Source: a virus
IMG/VR virus record: IMGVR_UViG_3300050821_007334
Span: 1-29,831 of that record
Strand: one strand, 5' to 3'
DNA: 29,831 nucleotides
Shown: positions 25,440 to 29,831 of the stretch, one piece after another
How positions within the stretch are numbered: position 1 is the first letter of the stretch
Layout of the letters: every line of letters starts with the position of its first letter
The notes under the pieces: generated by a model
What the model saw: the letters and a program-made list of their open reading frames with translations, nothing else
What the model was told of the DNA's origin: nothing
Database searches by the model: none
Position numbers and translations under genes: made by a program

Positions 25440-26069
25440 TCAATCCTTCTTGTTCAGCTCCGTCTTCTCTTCCTCGCTCCAGTCCATGGTGGCGGACTGA
25501 CCGGTGGCATAGTCCGCGCGCTTGCGAGCCATGCTGTTGACGTGCTGACCCATGGTGCCCGCGGAAGCCGAGATCGTCTGACCGCGCAGATTGCCGTAGC
25601 TCTGCGCTTGCGCGGCGTTATCGAAGTTCGCGCCGAGGTAGATGACCTGCCAGTTCTTGGCGCGGCACCGATCGAGCATCGCCTTGATCCGCTGCGTGCC
25701 CACATAGCCCGGGTATTCGTGGGACGCGTTCTCCAGGCCATCCGTCATGATGATGATAGCGAGCTTGTCGTAGCCGCCGGCCTCCGCCAGCGACACGATG
25801 CGTGCGGTCGCATCATTCAAAGGCGTACCGTTGCGCGGCGAGACCTCGCTGTGACTGACCTTGTGCCAGGTTGACGGAATGATGCGGTCGCGGATGATCC
25901 TGAAGTCGAGCTTGCCATCGGTGCCGTTGTCGAACACCACCAAGGTCACCCCGGTGTCGACCTTGTCTTCGGCGAGCTTCGCGACATAGGAGTTGACGGA
26001 ATTGACCGCTTCATCCCAGCGCGATTCCATCGAGCCGGACCGATCAAGAAGAATAAAGTCGTGTTGCAC
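25440..26069 (-). CDS. von Willebrand factor A domain protein
   Basis: 209 residues from GTG 26069 (AAGGA upstream). The MIDAS motif is visible: LDRSGSM at residues 8-14, a Thr in GTPLNDAT (about 82) and TDG at about 109. It binds a divalent cation and should mediate protein-protein contact. The C-terminal 60 residues (YLGANFDNAAQAQSYG...) recur in bacterial phage-type vWA proteins. It sits in the recombination operon with no AAA+ partner, so the role is unclear. Confidence 0.87.
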   Translation of the reverse strand: MQHDFILLDRSGSMESRWDEAVNSVNSYVAKLAEDKVDTGVTLVVFDNGTDGKLDFRIIRDRIIPSTWHKVSHSEVSPRNGTPLNDATARIVSLAEAGGYDKLAIIIMTDGLENASHEYPGYVGTQRIKAMLDRCRAKNWQVIYLGANFDNAAQAQSYGNLRGQTISASAGTMGQHVNSMARKRADYATGQSATMDWSEEEKTELNKKD

Positions 26070-26250
26070 TTCGGTGGTCCTTTATATTCGTGGTTGCGGA
26101 TTGCATGATCTTCCATGCATCGAGCAGTGCCGAGTTGCGAATGAACGTTGCCCTCTTGTGGCCGAGCGCCGCTGCCGCCTCATCGATCTTGGCCAGCTCC
26201 GTATCCGAGAACATGATCGTCAGCCGGTTCACTCGTTTTTCTTTCGCCAT
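26044..26250 (-). CDS. ribbon-helix-helix protein
   Basis: 68 residues. RLTIMFSDTELAKIDEAAAALGHKRATFIRNSALLDAW is the RHH (Arc/MetJ/CopG) layout: one strand, then two helices. Probably a transcriptional regulator. It overlaps the vWA gene by 26 nt and the HNH gene by 22 nt. Confidence 0.75.
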   Translation of the reverse strand: MAKEKRVNRLTIMFSDTELAKIDEAAAALGHKRATFIRNSALLDAWKIMQSATTNIKDHRSATRLYSS

Positions 26251-26615
26251 TCAAATCCCCCACCAATCTTCATCTTGATGCCGCTGTCTCGTGAGCCCGG
26301 CATCGGGCGGCCCTTTCGTTTCTTGATCCCGATGTGGCGCATCGCCACCGCATCGTTCTTCGCCTTCACTGCGACGTCTGCTGGCGTCTTAGCCGTCTTG
26401 TCACAAGCCTCATGGATCGGCTGCAGGTTGCTCTCGCGGTTCTCTCCTCCGTTAATGATCGCCAAGGTATGATCACACACCCAACGTTTGCCGATGATCT
26501 TGGTCTTGCAGATGCGACAGATGCCCTCGTTCTTTCGAAAGACCCTTAAGCGAACCCGCGGCGGGACCGGCGTGTCGTCGGTCTTGCCAATCCATTCATC
26601 GACGCTACGGCTCAC
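26229..26615 (-). CDS. HNH endonuclease
   Basis: 128 residues from GTG 26615 (GTGA overlap). A zinc-bound beta-beta-alpha-Me fold is indicated by CRICKTKI (residues 33-40), VCDHTLAIINGGEN (about 46-59) and NLQPIHEACDKTAK. The first His and the Asn of the HNH site are in place. The tail is basic. In phages such nucleases act in packaging or homing; the recombination context here leaves this open. Confidence 0.87.
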   Translation of the reverse strand: MSRSVDEWIGKTDDTPVPPRVRLRVFRKNEGICRICKTKIIGKRWVCDHTLAIINGGENRESNLQPIHEACDKTAKTPADVAVKAKNDAVAMRHIGIKKRKGRPMPGSRDSGIKMKIGGGFEWRKKNE

Positions 26616-26701
26616 GGCTGAGGTCTATTGATCCAAGCCCACAACAGTAGTCCGGCACCAAACCCGACCAGGAACCAGCCCACCAATTCCTCAGCCGACA
26701 T
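26612..26701 (-). CDS. 29-residue membrane peptide
   Basis: Begins MSAEELVGWFLVGFGAGLLL and ends WINRPQP: one TM helix with a short acidic start. ATG overlaps the preceding stop by 1 nt and its stop forms the GTGA of the HNH gene, so coupling on both sides supports it. Confidence 0.55.
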   Translation of the reverse strand: MSAEELVGWFLVGFGAGLLLWAWINRPQP

Positions 26702-27672
26702 CAACTCACGCTCCACGCTGGTGACGGGAATTTCGGATTGTCCATGCCCTCGGCCTTGAGCCGCGCAGCGAAGATCGCCTTGAGCCGGCGATAGCAGGGC
26801 AGCCGATGGAAGTCGGTCAGCACACGGCCGCCGAGCCAGTCGATGTACTCAGCACTCGCCGAGATCGCCATCAGGCACTTCTTGAACTGCTCGGTGTTCA
26901 AGACCGCCGCGCGCTTGGCGGTGCGATCCTGCTGCAGCACCAGGCGGCGGTACATCCACATGCACAGACAGAGGTTGAGACCGTTCCATAGCCGCGCATA
27001 GTTGGCGTCGCGGCCCCATGCACCATGCGCGAGATGCAAGAACTTGCAGAGGTTGGTGACCTCAAGGTCATCAATCTCCTTGGCAACCAGCGTTGCCGTG
27101 GTCGAACCCGAATGCCGGGCCGGCGTCTCCGGCTTCGAGCCCTGCCAGAGCTTGAGAACTGCCGACATGCTCACGATCGGCGCGCGGTCATTGCCCTTCC
27201 GTATCTGGTCATAACCGACGAAGGGACAGGTCTTGCCAATCACTTGCAAGCTATGGGTCGAAGCTTCCAGACCACGCAGCACGTCGTCGGGCCGCATGCG
27301 CACCAGCGATTGCTGCAGCAACACGAAGTCATCGGCCATATCAGCCATGCTGTCATAGGTGCAGGTCCGAACATCGGCGATGGCTTCGGGCAACTCCGAT
27401 ATCTTGAGTGACTCGATGCGGTGCTGGCCATCGACGAGATAAGTCACGCGATCGCCCTTCAGTTTGCCCAGCGTCAGTACGCCTGAGATGAAGCCGCCGT
27501 TGGCTTTCAGGTCTTCTGCCAGCGCACGCACCTTGTCGTTGACCCGAAGCGGGCGCTGGAACGGCGGGATCACCCAACTCGTCGCCTGATCCCGCGTGAA
27601 CAGCATCGTTTCCATGCTGGAGATCGCCGACTTCGGAATCTTGCGGGTCTTGTCCAATTGCACCACGGTCAT
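26701..27672 (-). CDS. DGQHR/ParB-like N-terminal domain protein
   Basis: 323 residues. The N-terminal part has a ParB/DndB-like fold: VIPPFQRPLRVNDKVRALAEDLKANGGFISG and the signature LVDGQHRIESL at about residues 78-88. The C-terminal 200 residues are helical with several Cys. Families with DGQHR occur in phages and in DNA-modification systems (DndB), but no dnd genes are near. Joined to NinB by ATGA. Confidence 0.75.
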   Translation of the reverse strand: MTVVQLDKTRKIPKSAISSMETMLFTRDQATSWVIPPFQRPLRVNDKVRALAEDLKANGGFISGVLTLGKLKGDRVTYLVDGQHRIESLKISELPEAIADVRTCTYDSMADMADDFVLLQQSLVRMRPDDVLRGLEASTHSLQVIGKTCPFVGYDQIRKGNDRAPIVSMSAVLKLWQGSKPETPARHSGSTTATLVAKEIDDLEVTNLCKFLHLAHGAWGRDANYARLWNGLNLCLCMWMYRRLVLQQDRTAKRAAVLNTEQFKKCLMAISASAEYIDWLGGRVLTDFHRLPCYRRLKAIFAARLKAEGMDNPKFPSPAWSVS

Positions 27673-28178
27673 GCGGTCCTCTGTTTCAGGAGGGCGGAAA
27701 GTTTGGCCGCGTCGACTTCCTGGGGAGGATCAGGCGACGCGGCCGATGATCCACCGTTGGGGGTTGGTGGATCACCGCCGGCAGGGGCGGCCCCGCCGGG
27801 TTCTTGAAAGACAACGCCATGGTTGGCACCAAAGGCGTAGATCAGCTCGATCAGGTCGCTCATCTCGGCCTTGCCGAGATCGGAGCTGGAGCGGCCAAGT
27901 GTCAGCACGCCATAGCCATCGAGACGCGGCACCACGCGCAACTCGCGCTTCAGCGCGTCGATGAACAGATCGCGCCAGTCGGCGGGACGAAGCTTCTTGC
28001 CGTCCCATTCAACCTGCCGCGCCACGTCAGTGAGCAGCGCCCACATCTTGTCGTTCTGCGCGACCGTGCGCTTCGGCGCCTTGAACTCGACGCGGGTGCC
28101 GGTTGGACAGCGCTGCAACCAGGTGACCGCGCGTTCGCGATCCAGTTTGCTGTTCAACGCGATGAGGGCGCGGCTCAT
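27669..28178 (-). CDS. ninB: NinB-family recombination protein
   Basis: 169 residues. The family core is clear: RTVAQNDKMWALLTDVARQVEWDGKKLRPADWRDLF (about residues 37-73), VVPRLDGYGVLTLGRSSSDLGKAEMSDLIELIYAFGANHGV (about 82-123). NinB (Orf of lambda) is a recombination mediator replacing RecFOR. The C-terminal 45 residues are Pro/Gly/Ala-rich and likely disordered. It sits between YqaJ and the DGQHR gene. Confidence 0.92.
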   Translation of the reverse strand: MSRALIALNSKLDRERAVTWLQRCPTGTRVEFKAPKRTVAQNDKMWALLTDVARQVEWDGKKLRPADWRDLFIDALKRELRVVPRLDGYGVLTLGRSSSDLGKAEMSDLIELIYAFGANHGVVFQEPGGAAPAGGDPPTPNGGSSAASPDPPQEVDAAKLSALLKQRTA

Positions 28179-28810
28179 GCGGCCTCCAACACGCCGTAGC
28201 GCGCGATCAGTTGCTTGTACTTGGCGTCGGCCTCGACCAGGAACTTCTGAACTTCCTTTTCCAGATCACCGATGATGATCGGATCACGCGGCACCCGGCA
28301 CACGAACAGCCGCATACGCTCCGGCACGCGAGGATCGAACGAGACAAAATCGCACCACGCACGCCCGGTGCATGCCAGTTGAAATTGAATCTGTGCGGTG
28401 TAGCGCGACGGCGGCTTTCGGTTGACCAGGGTGTCGATATGAGTTGCCGTGTTGGGGCATTTCATTTCGATCAGGCCATGCATTCCCACCAAGCCGTCAG
28501 GGCTGGCGCCGGCAAACTGAATGTTTGGATGAATGACAAAGCCGACCGACACCACCGTGCTGTCGGTGTGAAACTCGTAAGCCGTGCGCGCTTCTTCCTC
28601 GTGGTCCTTACCCCACTGCATCGAAGCGGTGACATAGGCTTCCTGCACCGTGTGCGTCAGCCGTTCAGTGATAAGCTCGGCCATGTAGTTGGCGCGCGAC
28701 GCGCCATAGCCGCCCTTGGTGCGCGCGATCACGTCAGCGACGCGCGATGCCGTTACCTTGCCCAAGCGCAAGGCATGCCACTCCGGCGATCCTTGAACTA
28801 CTTCGTTCAT
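28175..28810 (-). CDS. YqaJ-type phage recombination exonuclease
   Basis: 211 residues. Lambda-exonuclease-like fold: GSPEWHALRLGKVTASRVADVIA (residues 8-30), MQWGKDHEEEARTAYE (about 63-78), FAGASPDGLVGMHGLIEMKCPN (PD-ExK motif, D and E-x-K at about 107-122) and YTAQIQFQLACTGRAWCDFVSFDP. It resects DNA 5' to 3' to make the single strands used by the ERF protein encoded just upstream. Start ATGA-coupled to that gene. Confidence 0.93.
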   Translation of the reverse strand: MNEVVQGSPEWHALRLGKVTASRVADVIARTKGGYGASRANYMAELITERLTHTVQEAYVTASMQWGKDHEEEARTAYEFHTDSTVVSVGFVIHPNIQFAGASPDGLVGMHGLIEMKCPNTATHIDTLVNRKPPSRYTAQIQFQLACTGRAWCDFVSFDPRVPERMRLFVCRVPRDPIIIGDLEKEVQKFLVEADAKYKQLIARYGVLEAA

Positions 28811-29556
28811 GATGCTTTCCGCTTGGTCTTGAGCAGATCGATCGCGTGCTGGAACTTGCTCGCGGGGACCTCGTCGAGTCTTTCGACCTTGAGCACCTTG
28901 CAGAATTTCGGCACGTCGGCCTTGACCTCGGCGGCCAGCGTCATCAGCGCGGCAATCTGCTCTTCGCTGATAAGAAGATCGTCAGTCGCTGCGGCACCAT
29001 CGTCATCGTTCGAAGCGGCAAGACCGAGCGCAACCTTGAGCGAATAGCGCTGCAGGAAGGTGATGGTCGATCCAATCGCCTGGATGCCGTTTTTGTTGCC
29101 GGTGTCATCACGGGCTGCGGTTAGCGTGGTTTCCTCGCGGTGACCGAAGCCCGTGACGACGCAGGTCACGCTGACAGGTTCATTGATGTTCGACGTCGCA
29201 CGGTAGCGATACGAGAGCCCGTACTTGCCGAGCACGGGGTCAACCGTCTTGGCGATCTCGCCCATGTCCTCGTGCCGATAGTGCGTGCGTCCCCTGGCGG
29301 AGGTGAAATCGACCACGCGGTTCTTGAAGATCGGCTTGATCTCCACCTTGGCCGCGGCGATGGCCTCATCGAAAGCGCGCTGCGCCTGGCGCGCTTCCCA
29401 GCGCTCCTGCAGGGCCATCAGCTTTTCCAGCACATCAATGCCGGCGCCACCGTCGATCGCGCGTCCAAGCATTTCCATCGGCGTGATGGAACGCGGCGCA
29501 GCCGTCTGCACTGCCTGCGCGACAATAGTCGCGCCGGCCGGAGCCAGTTCAGTCAT
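28807..29556 (-). CDS. erf: ERF-family single-strand annealing protein
   Basis: 249 residues. An N-terminal helical region is followed by the ERF core: KVEIKPIFKNRVVDFTSARGRTHYRHEDMGEIAKTVDPVLGKYGLSYRYR (about 70-119), then a RDDTGNKNGIQAIGSTITFLQRYSL block (about 146-170). A C-terminal acidic/helical tail follows. It anneals complementary single strands in phage recombination. First gene of the leftward early operon; 190 bp separate it from the divergent gene. Confidence 0.94.
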   Translation of the reverse strand: MTELAPAGATIVAQAVQTAAPRSITPMEMLGRAIDGGAGIDVLEKLMALQERWEARQAQRAFDEAIAAAKVEIKPIFKNRVVDFTSARGRTHYRHEDMGEIAKTVDPVLGKYGLSYRYRATSNINEPVSVTCVVTGFGHREETTLTAARDDTGNKNGIQAIGSTITFLQRYSLKVALGLAASNDDDGAAATDDLLISEEQIAALMTLAAEVKADVPKFCKVLKVERLDEVPASKFQHAIDLLKTKRKAS

Positions 29557-29746
29557 TGGGAAATCCTACCTTGCGGAAACTAGACCACAGGTTTTTTTGG
29601 CTGTCAGTTCTCTAAGGAACAGGAGGAGCTATATTTTTTTAGGCGAAAGAACTGAACATGTGGTCATTCGCCTAGATTTCACGCTTCAAGTTTGTTGACG
29701 GTGACTCCTGCACTCCACTAGCAATGCTTGTTGGAGGTCACCGATC
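29557..29746. promoter_or_regulatory. divergent promoter region
   Basis: Holds the 16-mer GCTATATTTTTTTAGG at 29628-29643 (identical copy at 6972-6987), read leftward as a candidate -10 region for the ERF operon. An inverted repeat TAGGCGAA (29640-29647) and TTCGCCTA (29667-29674) overlaps it, a candidate operator. The rightward gene has GGAGGT at 29733-29738. Confidence 0.6.
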
Positions 29747-29831
29747 TTGGGAACGCCCGCTGCCAACAAACCCCCTCGCGATGCCACCATGCGCTACATC
29801 GCCAAGAAGAAGCTTTGGAATGCCGTCGCAG
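29747..29831 (+). CDS. start of rightward gene, partial
   Basis: TTG start 8 nt after GGAGGT, reading (M)GTPAANKPPRDATMRY and then a basic stretch IAKKKLWNAVA before the window ends. Only 28 codons are visible; no family can be assigned. An internal ATG at 29789 is a less likely start. Confidence 0.55.
   Translation, partial: MGTPAANKPPRDATMRYIAKKKLWNAVA

Noticed and set aside
24754-25443. Longer 229-residue form of the four-TM protein
   Set aside because: The extra 70 N-terminal residues overlap the HTH gene at 25245-25433, which has its own good start; GGAG precedes ATG 25233.

Overview
The window looks like part of a temperate phage, or a phage-derived circular element, of a GC-rich alphaproteobacterium. 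Bradyrhizobium or a relative is my best guess. The reasons are the GC-rich coding style, the IGHNSG-type N-terminus of the protein at 16150-16578, the rhizobial-type HTH regulators, and a candidate attachment site that matches the 3' end of a tRNA-Asn gene. There are no rRNA genes, no recognisable housekeeping genes and no structural or lysis genes. The phage character rests on a P4-type tyrosine integrase, ERF annealing protein, YqaJ nuclease, NinB, RusA, a terminase-small-subunit-like protein, an HNH nuclease and a PP1-like phosphatase.

Layout. (1) 1-2500: a dense leftward tRNA array. It holds 13 readable tRNAs and at least three aberrant tRNA-like elements, interleaved with three small CDS (one RusA-like). 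(2) 2843-6860: a leftward operon of about 14 small, mostly unknown genes coupled by 1-4 nt overlaps, including a phosphatase and a pair of paralogous Cys-rich proteins. (3) 6861-7451: a regulatory, gene-free region with operators, iteron-like repeats and integrase-arm-like repeats. It is followed by a TerS-like gene. (4) 8100-13670: a rightward block of small genes around an ArdC-type antirestriction protein. Eight genes, plus one variant case, carry the same structured 5' leader: a hairpin with a constant TTGCCG loop and compensatory stem changes, followed by AACCGAGAGG as ribosome binding site. This is the strongest candidate for an undescribed system. (5) 13667-17203: a leftward block of HTH regulators and phage unknowns. 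(6) 17408-21750: a Crp-like regulator, an XRE repressor, the candidate attP and the integrase. (7) 21999-29556: a leftward early/recombination operon running from ERF, YqaJ, NinB and a DGQHR protein to small HTH proteins. (8) 29747 to the end: the start of a divergent rightward gene.

Two other signals run across the window. Six intergenic arrays of a degenerate 5-bp unit (GTGNN) always have GTG on the plus strand, and five of them lie directly 3' of a leftward gene. A TGTCTA-N4-TAGACA-like motif recurs near transcription-unit starts, and one identical 16-mer lies upstream of both long leftward operons.

All functions are read from sequence and motif memory alone; no database search was run.
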